From Actinomyces gaoshouyii (GTDB taxonomy: Bacteria; Actinomycetota; Actinomycetes; Actinomycetales; Actinomycetaceae), in the NCBI RefSeq assembly GCF_002072175.1, contig NZ_MVIV01000007.1, positions 62,001 to 126,000 on the forward strand: a stretch of 64,000 bases of DNA, given 5' to 3'. How positions within the stretch are numbered: the stretch's first letter is position 1; each line of letters opens with the position of its first letter. The position numbers and the translations under genes are program-made. This document shows, in pieces, positions 8,690 to 18,037 of this stretch. Below the pieces are notes generated by a model. It had not been told where the DNA came from, searched no databases, and was given only the letters and a program-made list of their open reading frames with translations.

Positions 8690-11600
8690 TTGCCTGATGA
8701 CCGACAGCCTCTCCTCCACGCCCTTCAGGCGCTCTCGGAAAGCCTCGGCCCCTACGTCCGCCGACGCCTGGCTGACGAGTACCCGAACCAGGACCGGTTA
8801 TCCCCGGCGCCGTGGGACGGGGCTCCGGGGGATGCCGACCTCGATGATCTCTCCACTCAGTTCTTCGCCCTGACCGGGCGCGACAGGAGCGGCAAGTCGA
8901 TCCTCAACGTCGAGTCAGGCCTGCGCAGCAGGATTCACGCCATCTGGATCGCGCGCAACCGGCTCGCCCACGGTGCGAGGCTTGAGCGCTCCGAGATGCT
9001 GCTGGCGCTGAGCGAGGTCGCTGAGGTCCTCCGGATCATCGGGGATGTCGAGGCATCCGACCGGGTCTCGCAGGAACTCGCGGCTCACGCGGCTGCCGGA
9101 ACCAGGATGGAGACATCGGGGGCGGAGCCCGCCGCCGGGCTCGAGTCCCTTGTCGAGCCGTTGGACGCTCCCCAAGCAGGTTCTCTCGAGGAGCCGGACG
9201 CAGCGCACGAGGAGCCGACGCCCTCGGACAAGCGCGCCGAGCGCACCGCGGCCGGGGCGGCTCCGGCCGTCTCCGACCCGCTGCCCCCTGCCCACGACGA
9301 GACGGCGCGCGTCGCGGCGCCCGAGCCACCGCCTCTGCCACGGCCGACTGGGACTGGGCTCGACCTCCTCGCGGTCTCCGTCGATGCTCCCCCGGTCGTT
9401 TCCTATGCCCACGCCGTCGCCGGGTCGCGCCTCGCCATGACCATCCACCTGCGGCCGGTCGATATCCGCGGCACCGACCTCGATGAACAGGGGGCTCGGC
9501 AGTGGGTTCCCCTCGAGGATGTCCGCGTCACCATCGGCGTCGAGGTTGATGGCGAGAGCGTCGCCTCCGGCCATCCTGTCATCCTGACCCGGCTCGGCGC
9601 GGAGGGGGAGGACCTCACCGTCAGCATCCTCCCGGAACGATCGGCCCTGCTCCAGGTCGACGCCCAGAGCCCCTCGCGCCTCCATCTGCTCCTCGAGTCG
9701 GCAGGCGCGCGACGCGACCTCTTCCTTGATGGTCCGGATGTCCTCACTCCGCGCCAGTGGGTGATGCGAGGCCGTCCCTCGGAGGCTGCCGCCACGTTGA
9801 CCGCTTTCGTCCAGCCCCAGCAGCCCAGGCTCGCGCCGCTCTGCTCCCAGGCCGCTCAGCTGCTCGGTACAGCCACGGGATCGCCGTCCCTCAACGGCTA
9901 CGAGGGCGGCCCCGCGAGGGTGAGCTCCATCGTCGCGGCAGTCTGCCGTGCCATCCAGGATGCCGGGGTGGCCTACGCGGTTCCGCCGACGAGCTGGGGG
10001 GAGTCGGGCCAGCGGGTGCGCACTGCGCAGGACGTGCTCGACAACCGTCTCGGCACCTGCCTCGACACCACGATCCTCCTGGCGAGCGCTCTGGAGTACC
10101 TCGAGATCGAGCCGCTGATCATCCTTCTTCCGGGACACGCTCTCCTTGGCTACTGGCGCACGCAGCGCCACCTCTCCGAAGATCTCACGATGCCCGGGTG
10201 GGAGCTGCTCAACCAGATCGACCTCGGAGAGATCCGCCTGGTCGAGACGACTCTCCTCACCGGCGAGGCCTCCGCCACCGCTGAACAGCTCCATCAAGCG
10301 GCCCGTCGGCTCATCGGCGTCGACGCCGCCGAGATCGATGTCGTGATCCCCGTGCGGGCGGCCCGCGAGCGCGGGGTCGTCCCCATGCCGTTGAGAACCC
10401 GTCACGAGGACGGCGAGATCGTTGAGAGCACCTATGTCGCCGCACCGCGACCGAACACTGTCCTACTGGCCGACGAGCTCCTCCGCACCACCCGGCCCCG
10501 TCCCACGCGGAGCAAGGCCCCGGATCGGGTCGAGGCCTGGAAGGCACGGCTCCTCGATCTCAGTCTGCGCAACCGCCTCATCAACTGCTCGGATAGCGCG
10601 ATCCACAGCCACAGGATCGTCGAGCTCGCGGTTCCCGAAGCGGTTATCGGATCCTTCGAAGACCTCGTGAATGCGGGGCGTGACATCACGCTGAGGCCCG
10701 CTGGCGAGCGGGCCGCCGAGGTGCGCCGCATCGGCGGCCTCTTCCGCACGGAACTCGATCCTCCGCAACTCGCTCCGCTGCTGGCGGACCACCGCGAGGT
10801 CGAGGTCGATCTGGGTGAGGGCACTTATGACCCGATCCTGCGCCGTCTGCGCTCCACCGCCAGGACCCTCGCCGAGGAGACCGGCGCCAACAACCTCTAC
10901 CTCGCCCTCGGCTCACTCGTCTGGAAGACGGGCGGCACGACCATCCGTTCCCCCCTCGTCTTCGTCCCCGTCGACCTCGAGCGCCGCTCAGCCCACAGCC
11001 CCTTCCGCCTGCGGATCGATCCCTCGGGCACAACCACCCCCAACTACTCCCTCGTCGAGCGCCTCCGGATCGATCTCGGCCTCGACCTCACGGAGCTGAG
11101 TGAGCCAGAGGAGGATGCCGCCGGCCTGAACCTCCCACGCCTCTTCGAGGTCGTGCGCCGAGTGCTCGCGGACAACCGCCTGCCCTTCCATGTCGAGGCG
11201 ACGACGTACCTCGGCATCTTCCAGTTCGGCACCTTCCGCCTGTGGAAGGACCTCGAGGAGTCGTGGAAGGAGATCGCCCGCAATCCCCTCGTCCGCCACC
11301 TCATCGAGACGCCCGACCAGCAGTTCGCCGACCCACAGGCGCATGCCCCGGTGGTCGGCCTCGAGCAACTCCTGCCCCGGCTCCCGGTGGCGGCTGACGC
11401 CTCGCAGGCCGAGGTCGTCGCCCAGGCGCTCAGCGGGCGCACGATCGTCGTCGAGGGCCCACCCGGCACCGGCAAGTCCCAGACGATCACCAACGTCATC
11501 GTCAGCGCCATCGCGCAAGGCCGTAAGGTTCTTTTCGTCGCCGAGAAGCAGGCGGCGCTCGAGGTCGTAGCCAGGCGCCTGCGCGACGCGGGCATCGGCG

Positions 11601-14600
11601 GGCTCCTCCTCGACCTCCATGATCGCAAGCAGTCCCCGGACGCCGTGCGTCGGAAGATCCTCGCCGCGATGGATCTCGAGGCCCACCCGGACCGCATCAC
11701 CTTGCAATCCCGGATGGCTCTGGCCGGAGCCGACAGCGCCAGACTCGCCGAGTACCGCGCCTCCCTGCACGGGCGCAGCCCGAGCGGCATGTCCTTCTAC
11801 AGTGCCCGAACGGCCGAGATCGCATACTCCGGTCACAGGGCCGGGAGCCTCACGATCACGCCCGCGCAGCTCGCCGCGATGACGGACGGCGACGTCGCTT
11901 CTCTGCGCACGAGCATCCCGTCCGTCGGCACGTGCCTGGACCGTTACCGCGACGTGCTCGTCGGCTCCGAGCCCGTGATCTCCCAGCCTCTCGACGACGT
12001 CTCCCTCTCAGAGGTCCTCGCCGCCACCGCGCGTTGGGATAGCGTCATCTCGAGCGGCGACGACGAGCTCCTGGCCGCCGTCGGGACAATGCCCGACCAT
12101 GAGTTGGAGACTGCCGCCCTCATCCTCGAAGATCCCGTCCTCGATACTCGTGTCCTCGACCTCATCGCGGACCCATCATGGGTGCGCGACGCCCAGTGGC
12201 TCCTCCAGCAGCTCGACGCCGAGGCCACCGACCTGCGCCCGGCCCTCACCTACTACCGGGAGAGCGTCCTCGACGAGCCCCTCGACGCGGTCAGGGAGAG
12301 CCTCATCAACGCCAAGCACGCCTTCTTCAGCAAGTCCAAGAAGGCCGAGAAAGCACTCGCCCGGCTCGCCGGCCACCGCAGCGGCAAGCCCATGCCCGAC
12401 GACGCCGCCGCGCTGCTCGGCATCGTCGACGAGCTCATCGCACTCGCCCGCCGCCGCGACCAACTGCGCGAGCGGCACGCGGCTCTACTGCCGTGGACCG
12501 CCGCGATGATCCGCAACTGGACGCCTTTCGACAGACCCGCGGCCGCAGCCTCCGGGGACAGGCTGCGCCAACTGCTCGAGCGGGCTCATCTGGCCGCCGC
12601 AGGGCAGCGCAGCCAGACGCGGATCATTGTCGCCGCATGCGCGATCCGGCCGGACCGCTCGGCAATCGCGGGATGGATGCGCGCGTACTCCCGGGCCCGT
12701 GAGGGACTGACGGCACTGAGCCGAGTCGGCATCGGGCGAGGTGCTATCGAGGCCCTCCTGCCGATGCCCGCCCCGCGCCGAGAACGGGTCCTCCGAGGCT
12801 GGAGCGAGTTCCTCAGCGCCGGGACGGAGTTCCGCCGCCTCGGCCTCGCATCCTGCCTCGACCAGCTCCGGCGAGGCGAGGTGCTGTCCTCGGATGCCTC
12901 CACCGCCCTCGAGATCGGTCTCATCCACGCCACGCTCGAATCGCAGCGGGAGCGAGGCCGCCTCGACGAGTTCGATGCCGAACGGCAGAACACCACCGTG
13001 GCCCAGTACGCAGCGGTGCTCGACGAGATCCGCAGTATGCTGCCCGAGGCGCTCGTCGAGGACGCTCTTATCGCCCGGGGCCACGCCCTGGCGAGTGAGG
13101 GCCTGCGACTGGCCAATCTGCGCACCGCTCTGGAGCGCAAGCGTAAGAAGCGGAGGATCCGCGATCTCATCGGTGAGTTCGGCGACCTCATCACCTCCCT
13201 CACCCCATGCGTCCTCGTCTCCCCGGACTCGGTGGCGCGGTTCTTCCCCGCCAACCGCCAGGACTTCGATCTCGTCGTCTTCGACGAGGCCTCCCAGATC
13301 ACGGTCGCCGCCGCCATCGGAGCCATGGGGCGCGGTCGTAGCGTCATCATCTGCGGGGACTCCAAGCAGATGCCTCCGACATCCTTCGCCGAGCTCTCAC
13401 GAGATGACGACGGCGAGGACGACATCGTCGACGAAGAGTCGATCCTCAGCGAGTGCGTGGCCGCGCACGTCCCACGGTTCTGGCTGTCCTGGCACTACCG
13501 CAGCAGGGTCGAATCCCTCATCGCCTTCTCCAACGCCGCGTACTACCAGGGCCGACTGTCCTCGTTCCCGAGCCCCAGGTCGGCCGAGCGGGACGATGGT
13601 CCCCATGGCTTCGGCATCAGCCTGCGCCACGTCGACGGCCACTTCGTGCGCAGCGTCCCGCGCGGGCAGTCGCGCAAGACCTATCGCACGAACCAGGCGG
13701 AGGCCGAGGCCATCGTTGAGGAGATCCAGCGCCGATTCGACGACGATCCCACCGATCCCGAGGGACCATCGGTCGGTGTCGTCACGTTCAACATCCAGCA
13801 GCGCGATCTCATCGAGGCCCGCCTGCGCGAGCTCGACGATCCGAGGATCACCGCCTCGCTCGACGCGGCCGGGGGTATCTTCGTCAAGAATCTCGAGAAC
13901 GTCCAAGGAGATGAGCGGGACGCGATCCTGTTCTCCGTCGCCTTCTCGGCGGGGGAGGACGGACAGGTCCCGCTCAACTTCGGGCCCCTCAATCGACATG
14001 GCGGGGAGCGCCGTCTCAACGTCGCGATCACGAGGGCGCGGGCCCAGGTCGTTCTCTTCTGCTCCTTCGACCCGGCATCGCTCCACGCGGAGCGCAGCAC
14101 CTCGGCGGGGCTGCAGGACCTCAAGCGCTACCTACTGCTCGCCGAGCACGGCACGGGAGCTCTGCCCGCGCGCGCGGCGGGTCAGGCGCGCCCCGACGGG
14201 CACCGCGAGGAGATCGCGGCAGCCCTGCGCGCACGGGGATTGGCCGTGCGCACCGACGTCGGCCTGTCCGACTTCCGCATCGACCTCGTCCTCGCCCCTG
14301 GTGATCGCCCCGACGAACCGAGGGTGGCCGTCATGCTCGACGGCCCGAACTGGGAGAGCCGGCGCACCTCCTATGACCGCGACGTGCTGCCGACGAGGGT
14401 ACTCGCGCGCATGATGCACTGGCCGGGAGTCGAGCGGATCTGGATGCCGGAGTGGCTCCGGGCCCCGGAGGCAGTCGTCTCCCGTCTTGTCGGCGCCGTC
14501 GAGCATACGCAGGACTACGGCAAGCAGCACGACGGCGCCGCTGCCCCGGGCCTGCCCGCACCCGCAGTCCCGGCCTCGATTCTGGATCTCGCCGCGGCCT

Positions 14601-15313
14601 CTAAGACCGGACCGGCTGACCGAGGCGAGGCCGGCCCAGTCCGGGCCTTGACGCCATTCGAACAGGCCGGCGCGTCGCCGCACGCCACGGCAGCGCCCGA
14701 CCACGCCGCCGCCGGGACCGCCACGGCAGCGCCAACGTCTCACGCGCGGCCGGAGCGGCGCAGGGATCTCAGCGCCGTCGTCGACTTCGTGCCGTACGAG
14801 CCGAACGAGCGCCTTGAGCGCGCGCTTCTCGACGAGGCGGCGACGAATCCCCGGGCCCGCGCGATCATACGTGAGGCAGCAGAGCGGATCTGCGAGCAGG
14901 AGTATCCGATCGCACGAGAGCGGCTGCTCAGCTTGGTCTGTTACGACTTCGGCATGCAGCAGGCACGAAGCGTGAGGAAACAGCAGATCCTCACCCTCAT
15001 CCGCAGCGCGCGAGTCTTCACCGACCCGGACGGCTTCGTCTGGCCGGAGGGCGTTGATCCGGCTGGTCTGACCGGCTACCGCCGGTATCCGTACGACTTC
15101 GTCGCCATCGAGGAGATCCATCCGCGCGAGCTGGACAACTACGTGCGAGAGCGCATGGGGGCAGAGGGCGGGCTCGATGACGAGCAGTTGCTGCACGACC
15201 TGCTCGCAGGGCTGTCGTTATCGACGCACCGCAAACTCACCGCATCCGTGCGCCACATGCTCACCCAGTCGATGGCGCGGGTCGGGGGGCGGGGGCGCTA
15301 CCTGTCGGACTGA
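8690..15313 (+). CDS. HEPN / transglutaminase-like / DUF4011 / SF1 helicase / PD-(D/E)XK nuclease / DUF3320 fusion; candidate anti-phage defence protein
   Basis: 2207 residues from TTG 8690, preferred because AGAGGA lies 7 nt upstream; ATG 8657 is an alternative without a properly spaced site. Domains in order: N-terminal HEPN/Swt1-like helical domain with the RX4H motif RNRLAH (R89-H94); Ala/Pro/Glu-rich linker (about 130-225); beta-rich region; transglutaminase-like fold with Cys457 (LGTCLDTT) and His483 (PGHALLGYW); DUF4011 near 612 (WKARLLDLSLRNRLIN); superfamily 1 helicase with Walker A GPPGTGKS (K929), Walker B VFDEAS (D1532, E1533) and motif VI (NVAITRARAQ, about 1782); Vsr/DUF559-like nuclease (FRIDL D1865, VMLDGPNW D1884); C-terminal DUF3320 (about 2040-2190). 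The HEPN-helicase-nuclease combination matches the Hhe-type defence proteins. All key motifs are intact. No partner gene is adjacent. Confidence 0.85.
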   Translation: MPDDRQPLLHALQALSESLGPYVRRRLADEYPNQDRLSPAPWDGAPGDADLDDLSTQFFALTGRDRSGKSILNVESGLRSRIHAIWIARNRLAHGARLERSEMLLALSEVAEVLRIIGDVEASDRVSQELAAHAAAGTRMETSGAEPAAGLESLVEPLDAPQAGSLEEPDAAHEEPTPSDKRAERTAAGAAPAVSDPLPPAHDETARVAAPEPPPLPRPTGTGLDLLAVSVDAPPVVSYAHAVAGSRLAMTIHLRPVDIRGTDLDEQGARQWVPLEDVRVTIGVEVDGESVASGHPVILTRLGAEGEDLTVSILPERSALLQVDAQSPSRLHLLLESAGARRDLFLDGPDVLTPRQWVMRGRPSEAAATLTAFVQPQQPRLAPLCSQAAQLLGTATGSPSLNGYEGGPARVSSIVAAVCRAIQDAGVAYAVPPTSWGESGQRVRTAQDVLDNRLGTCLDTTILLASALEYLEIEPLIILLPGHALLGYWRTQRHLSEDLTMPGWELLNQIDLGEIRLVETTLLTGEASATAEQLHQAARRLIGVDAAEIDVVIPVRAARERGVVPMPLRTRHEDGEIVESTYVAAPRPNTVLLADELLRTTRPRPTRSKAPDRVEAWKARLLDLSLRNRLINCSDSAIHSHRIVELAVPEAVIGSFEDLVNAGRDITLRPAGERAAEVRRIGGLFRTELDPPQLAPLLADHREVEVDLGEGTYDPILRRLRSTARTLAEETGANNLYLALGSLVWKTGGTTIRSPLVFVPVDLERRSAHSPFRLRIDPSGTTTPNYSLVERLRIDLGLDLTELSEPEEDAAGLNLPRLFEVVRRVLADNRLPFHVEATTYLGIFQFGTFRLWKDLEESWKEIARNPLVRHLIETPDQQFADPQAHAPVVGLEQLLPRLPVAADASQAEVVAQALSGRTIVVEGPPGTGKSQTITNVIVSAIAQGRKVLFVAEKQAALEVVARRLRDAGIGGLLLDLHDRKQSPDAVRRKILAAMDLEAHPDRITLQSRMALAGADSARLAEYRASLHGRSPSGMSFYSARTAEIAYSGHRAGSLTITPAQLAAMTDGDVASLRTSIPSVGTCLDRYRDVLVGSEPVISQPLDDVSLSEVLAATARWDSVISSGDDELLAAVGTMPDHELETAALILEDPVLDTRVLDLIADPSWVRDAQWLLQQLDAEATDLRPALTYYRESVLDEPLDAVRESLINAKHAFFSKSKKAEKALARLAGHRSGKPMPDDAAALLGIVDELIALARRRDQLRERHAALLPWTAAMIRNWTPFDRPAAAASGDRLRQLLERAHLAAAGQRSQTRIIVAACAIRPDRSAIAGWMRAYSRAREGLTALSRVGIGRGAIEALLPMPAPRRERVLRGWSEFLSAGTEFRRLGLASCLDQLRRGEVLSSDASTALEIGLIHATLESQRERGRLDEFDAERQNTTVAQYAAVLDEIRSMLPEALVEDALIARGHALASEGLRLANLRTALERKRKKRRIRDLIGEFGDLITSLTPCVLVSPDSVARFFPANRQDFDLVVFDEASQITVAAAIGAMGRGRSVIICGDSKQMPPTSFAELSRDDDGEDDIVDEESILSECVAAHVPRFWLSWHYRSRVESLIAFSNAAYYQGRLSSFPSPRSAERDDGPHGFGISLRHVDGHFVRSVPRGQSRKTYRTNQAEAEAIVEEIQRRFDDDPTDPEGPSVGVVTFNIQQRDLIEARLRELDDPRITASLDAAGGIFVKNLENVQGDERDAILFSVAFSAGEDGQVPLNFGPLNRHGGERRLNVAITRARAQVVLFCSFDPASLHAERSTSAGLQDLKRYLLLAEHGTGALPARAAGQARPDGHREEIAAALRARGLAVRTDVGLSDFRIDLVLAPGDRPDEPRVAVMLDGPNWESRRTSYDRDVLPTRVLARMMHWPGVERIWMPEWLRAPEAVVSRLVGAVEHTQDYGKQHDGAAAPGLPAPAVPASILDLAAASKTGPADRGEAGPVRALTPFEQAGASPHATAAPDHAAAGTATAAPTSHARPERRRDLSAVVDFVPYEPNERLERALLDEAATNPRARAIIREAAERICEQEYPIARERLLSLVCYDFGMQQARSVRKQQILTLIRSARVFTDPDGFVWPEGVDPAGLTGYRRYPYDFVAIEEIHPRELDNYVRERMGAEGGLDDEQLLHDLLAGLSLSTHRKLTASVRHMLTQSMARVGGRGRYLSD

Positions 15314-15416
15314 CCCGTCACGCTGCGGCGCCGCCGACGGTGGGGCGGTGGTCATCGTGGGCCCCGCCGTCCTCACTGGTGTTGTCCTGCGGTCGGCCGA
15401 CGGCGAGGTCGGGGAA

Positions 15417-15448
15417 CCGGTCTCGCCGCTGTTTTCGACCGGTCTCGG
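15417..15448 (-). repeat. 32-bp inverted repeat, right copy, in the pimB-like promoter region
   Basis: Reverse complement of the element at 8523-8554 with two mismatches at positions 22-23 of the unit. It ends 22 nt before the downstream ATG and 10 nt before its -10 hexamer, so it covers the -35 region of the mannosyltransferase gene. Confidence 0.9.
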
Positions 15449-15458
15449 AGAGGTCTTC

Positions 15459-15464
15459 TAGACT
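15459..15464 (+). promoter_or_regulatory. Leaderless -10 box of pimB-like gene
   Basis: TAGACT is followed by 6 nt and then ATG 15471, so transcription probably starts at the start codon. The repeat at 15417-15448 overlaps the expected -35 position. Confidence 0.65.
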
Positions 15465-15470
15465 CTCGGC

Positions 15471-16610
15471 ATGCGCCGGACACTTCTCGTCACGAACGAT
15501 TTCCCGCCCGTCGTGGGCGGGATCCAGTCCTACCTCGACGACTACGCCCGCCGCCTGCCGCCCTCGGATCTGACCGTCCTGGCCTCCACTCCCCCCGAGG
15601 GCCCCGAGACCGCCGCGGCCTTCGACTCCGAGGTTCCCTTCGACGTCGTCCGCATGCCCACCCGCATGCTCCTGCCCACGCCGGAGGTGCGGAGCAGGAT
15701 GCGGGGGATCATCGCCGAGCGCGGCATCGAGACCGTCTGGTTCGGCGCCGCCGCACCGCTCGGGCTGCTCGGCCGCGCCGCGAAGCGGGCCGGGGCGAGC
15801 CGTGTCATCGCCACGACTCACGGGCACGAAGTCGGCTGGTCCATGCTACCGGGCTCCCGCCAGCTCCTGCACCGCATCCTCCGCGACGCCGACGTCGTCA
15901 CCTACATCTCCGAGTACACGCTCGGCCGCCTGCGCCCCTTCATACCATCGGGCACGATCACCGCCCATCTTCCCAGCGGCATCGACGTCGACCGCTTCCG
16001 CCCCGATCCCGCCGCCCGCACCGCGCTTCGCGCCCGCTACCGGCTGGGGGGCGCCCCGACGGTGGTGTGCGTGTCCCGGCTCGTGGCCCGCAAGGGCCAG
16101 GACTCCCTCATCGAGGCCTGGCCGCGCGTGGTGGAGCACGTCCCGGGGGCCCGCCTGGTCATCGTGGGGTGGGGCTCCTACGCGCGCCGCCTGGCGCTCC
16201 TCAAGCGTCGCTCCTCCGCCCGTGATTCCATCATCCTGACCGGCAAGGTCCCCTACGACGAACTGCCCGGGCATGTGGCCATGGGGGACGTGTTCGCCAT
16301 GCCCTGCCGTACGCGCGGTGGAGGCCTCGACGTCGAGGGCCTGGGCATTGTGTTCCTCGAGGCCTCCGCGGCGGGACTACCCGTCATCGCGGGGACCAGC
16401 GGCGGTGCGCCCGAGACCGTCGTTGAGGGCGTGACCGGGAACGTGGTCGACGGGCGCGACCAGGACGCGCTCGTGGAAGCGATTATCGGCCAGCTCTCCG
16501 ATGCCGATGCGCGCGCCCGGATGGGCGCCGCCGGCAGGGAGCTCATGATCGGTCGCTGGACGTGGCCGTCCCTGGTGGAACGGCTGGTCCGCGCGATCGA
16601 CGAGCGCTGA
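15471..16610 (+). CDS. GT4 glycosyltransferase, PimB-like phosphatidylinositol mannosyltransferase
   Basis: 379 residues, GT-B fold. The N-terminus 'LLVTNDFPPVVGGIQSYL' and 'THGHEVGWSMLPGSRQLL' are typical of actinobacterial PimB, which adds the second mannose to phosphatidylinositol mannosides on the cytoplasmic face of the membrane. The C-terminal nucleotide-sugar domain carries 'VSRLVARKGQD', 'VIVGWGSY' and the E-x7-E type segment 'EGLGIVFLEASAAGLPVI'. It has its own leaderless promoter and is convergent with nrdR. Other GDP-mannose-dependent GT4 activities remain possible, so no symbol is given. Confidence 0.85.
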   Translation: MRRTLLVTNDFPPVVGGIQSYLDDYARRLPPSDLTVLASTPPEGPETAAAFDSEVPFDVVRMPTRMLLPTPEVRSRMRGIIAERGIETVWFGAAAPLGLLGRAAKRAGASRVIATTHGHEVGWSMLPGSRQLLHRILRDADVVTYISEYTLGRLRPFIPSGTITAHLPSGIDVDRFRPDPAARTALRARYRLGGAPTVVCVSRLVARKGQDSLIEAWPRVVEHVPGARLVIVGWGSYARRLALLKRRSSARDSIILTGKVPYDELPGHVAMGDVFAMPCRTRGGGLDVEGLGIVFLEASAAGLPVIAGTSGGAPETVVEGVTGNVVDGRDQDALVEAIIGQLSDADARARMGAAGRELMIGRWTWPSLVERLVRAIDER

Positions 16611-16641
16611 GGCGACGGCGCGCGCCGATGCCGTCGTCGCC
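16611..16641. terminator. Hairpin between convergent pimB-like gene and nrdR
   Basis: GGCGACGGC and GCCGTCGTCGCC form a GC-rich stem with a 3-nt bulge and a 10-nt loop directly after the TGA. No U-tract follows, which is normal for actinobacterial terminators. It could serve both directions. Confidence 0.5.
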
Positions 16642-16680
16642 CGTCATCACCACTCGCGAACCGCGGGCCCTCCTGGTGAC

Positions 16681-17151
16681 TCAGGCGCGGGCGGTGGGCT
16701 GGGCGGCGTGCGCCGCGCGGAGGTCGGCGATGGCCCGCTCGAAGTCCTCCAGGCTGTTGAAGTTGGAGTAGACCGAGGCGAAGCGGAGGTAGGCGACCTC
16801 ATCGAGTTCGCGCAGCGGCCCGAGGATCGCCAGGCCGACCTCATGGGAGTCCACGATGGCCTGGCCGGTGGCGCGAATCGCCTCCTCCACCTTGTGGGCC
16901 AGCAGCGCGAGGTCATCATTGGAGACCGGGCGGCCCTGGCAGGCTCGGCGCACGCCCACGATCACCTTGTCCCGGGAGAAGGGCTCGACGGCGCCGGAGC
17001 GCTTGCGAATGGACAGGCTGGCCGTCTCGATTGTCGTGTAGCGCCGACCGCAGGCCGGGCACTCGCGGCGACGGCGGATGGCCAGGCCGTCATCGGAGGT
17101 CCGGGAATCGACCACACGGGAGCCGTCGTGGCGGCAGAAGGGGCAGTGCAC
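16681..17151 (-). CDS. nrdR: Transcriptional repressor NrdR
   Basis: 156 residues. NrdR is the zinc-ribbon/ATP-cone repressor of ribonucleotide reductase genes. The zinc ribbon uses CPFC (residues 3-6) and CPAC, and the ATP-cone is recognisable in '[27 protein letters not shown]'-type sequence. GTG 17151 is chosen because homologues start MHCPFC and GAGGAG lies 6 nt upstream. It is downstream of the SOS-linked LysM gene, the arrangement also found in mycobacteria and corynebacteria. Confidence 0.95.
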   Translation of the reverse strand: MHCPFCRHDGSRVVDSRTSDDGLAIRRRRECPACGRRYTTIETASLSIRKRSGAVEPFSRDKVIVGVRRACQGRPVSNDDLALLAHKVEEAIRATGQAIVDSHEVGLAILGPLRELDEVAYLRFASVYSNFNSLEDFERAIADLRAAHAAQPTARA

Positions 17152-17256
17152 GCGGGCTCCTCGGGGTTGAAGCATGGCCTGTGACGTGGAGCCTAGGCGC
17201 CCACCGCCGTCGCCGCAAGGAGCCGCATGCCCAGCGATCCCCCTCTGGGCGATTCG

Positions 17257-17943
17257 TCAGCGGACAGGGACGACGAGGGTCTGCCCCGGGTGGATCGTTG
17301 AGGAGTGGAGATCATTGAGGTCCACGATCTGCGCCATGGCCTCGGACACGTCCGGGGCGCCCGTGGCGGCGGCGACGTCCCACAGGGACTGGCCCTCCTG
17401 GACCGTGGCCGTGGAGGTCTCCACGGGGGCCATGAGACCACTGCCGATGATCCCTGCGGCGGCGGCCAGGGCGAGTAGGACGACGATCATCATCGAGACG
17501 GCGCCCCAGCGCATCGGCGCCGGCAGCGAGGCGAGAGCTCCCCGAGAGGCCTCTTGCGCAACGGCGCGCCTCTGGGCGCCGCGGATGGCGGGATGAGCCG
17601 GCGCGAGGCCCGCGAGTTCGGCGAGCCCCACGCGGGAGGGCGGCGCAGCCGCCCTGGGCGCGGCAGCCCGGCGAGCATCCGAGGCGGGGCACGGGCGGGC
17701 GGAGCGCGGCGCACTCGGGCGCCGGCGCAGGTCGGCGGGAGCCGCGATGGCAGGAAGCTCCGGGACATCCGCCCCGGTGACGAGATGTAGGTGCGGGCGG
17801 TGAGGCTCCCCGGCGGCTCGCACCGGAAGCGCCTCCTGCCCGGCGATCTCCGCGCGAGGGGCTGAGGGCGCCGAGTGCGCGGACAAGGGTGTGACCATCC
17901 GCAGGCGGCGGGACGGCTGCGGCGGGAGTGCGAGTGCGCTCAC
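17257..17943 (-). CDS. LysM-domain membrane protein next to lexA (ChiZ/DivS-like, SOS-induced)
   Basis: 228 residues from GTG 17943, which has AGGAGG 6-7 nt upstream; the longer open frame would read through the LexA sites. A Pro/Ala/Arg-rich cytoplasmic region of about 150 residues is followed by one membrane segment ('MMIVVLLALAAAAGIIGSGLM') and a C-terminal LysM domain ('VQEGQSLWDVAAATG...HPGQTLVVPVR'). Position, topology and the LexA boxes match Mycobacterium ChiZ (Rv2719c) and Corynebacterium DivS, which halt division after DNA damage. The sequences are poorly conserved, so the cell-division role is inferred from context. A promoter TGGACG-17-TATTCT reads toward it, with two LexA boxes just downstream of the -10. 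Confidence 0.85.
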   Translation of the reverse strand: MSALALPPQPSRRLRMVTPLSAHSAPSAPRAEIAGQEALPVRAAGEPHRPHLHLVTGADVPELPAIAAPADLRRRPSAPRSARPCPASDARRAAAPRAAAPPSRVGLAELAGLAPAHPAIRGAQRRAVAQEASRGALASLPAPMRWGAVSMMIVVLLALAAAAGIIGSGLMAPVETSTATVQEGQSLWDVAAATGAPDVSEAMAQIVDLNDLHSSTIHPGQTLVVPVR

Positions 17944-17956
17944 AGGGAACCTCCTA

Positions 17957-17970
17957 GAACACATGTTCGA
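17957..17970. promoter_or_regulatory. LexA (SOS) box 1, upstream of LysM gene
   Basis: GAACACATGTTCGA matches the actinobacterial LexA site CGAAC-N4-GTTCG at all but the first position. It abuts the LysM gene ribosome binding site. Confidence 0.7.
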
Positions 17971-17984
17971 CGAACAGATGTTCG
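17971..17984. promoter_or_regulatory. LexA (SOS) box 2, upstream of LysM gene
   Basis: CGAACAGATGTTCG is a full match to CGAAC-N4-GTTCG. It follows box 1 directly, giving two sites on one face of the LysM-gene promoter. Confidence 0.85.
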
Positions 17985-18021
17985 AAGAATAGCGAGTCCG
18001 GCGCGACACGTCCAGCATCTT

Positions 18022-18037
18022 TCGAACATGTGTTTGA
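18022..18037. promoter_or_regulatory. LexA (SOS) box 3, at the lexA promoter
   Basis: TCGAACATGTGTTTGA has one mismatch to the full palindrome. It overlaps a -35 hexamer TTTGAA (18033-18038) that lies 18 bp before TATGGT (18057-18062), so LexA bound here would block its own promoter. Confidence 0.8.

Noticed and set aside
12741-14414. 557-codon open frame inside the helicase-nuclease gene
   Set aside because: It is an out-of-frame shadow on the same strand; its translation is Ser/Arg/Pro-rich with no domain, while the overlapping frame carries all helicase motifs.
8523-15448. The inverted repeats as ends of an insertion sequence
   Set aside because: No transposase or recombinase lies between them and no flanking target duplication is visible; kept only as an open hypothesis.
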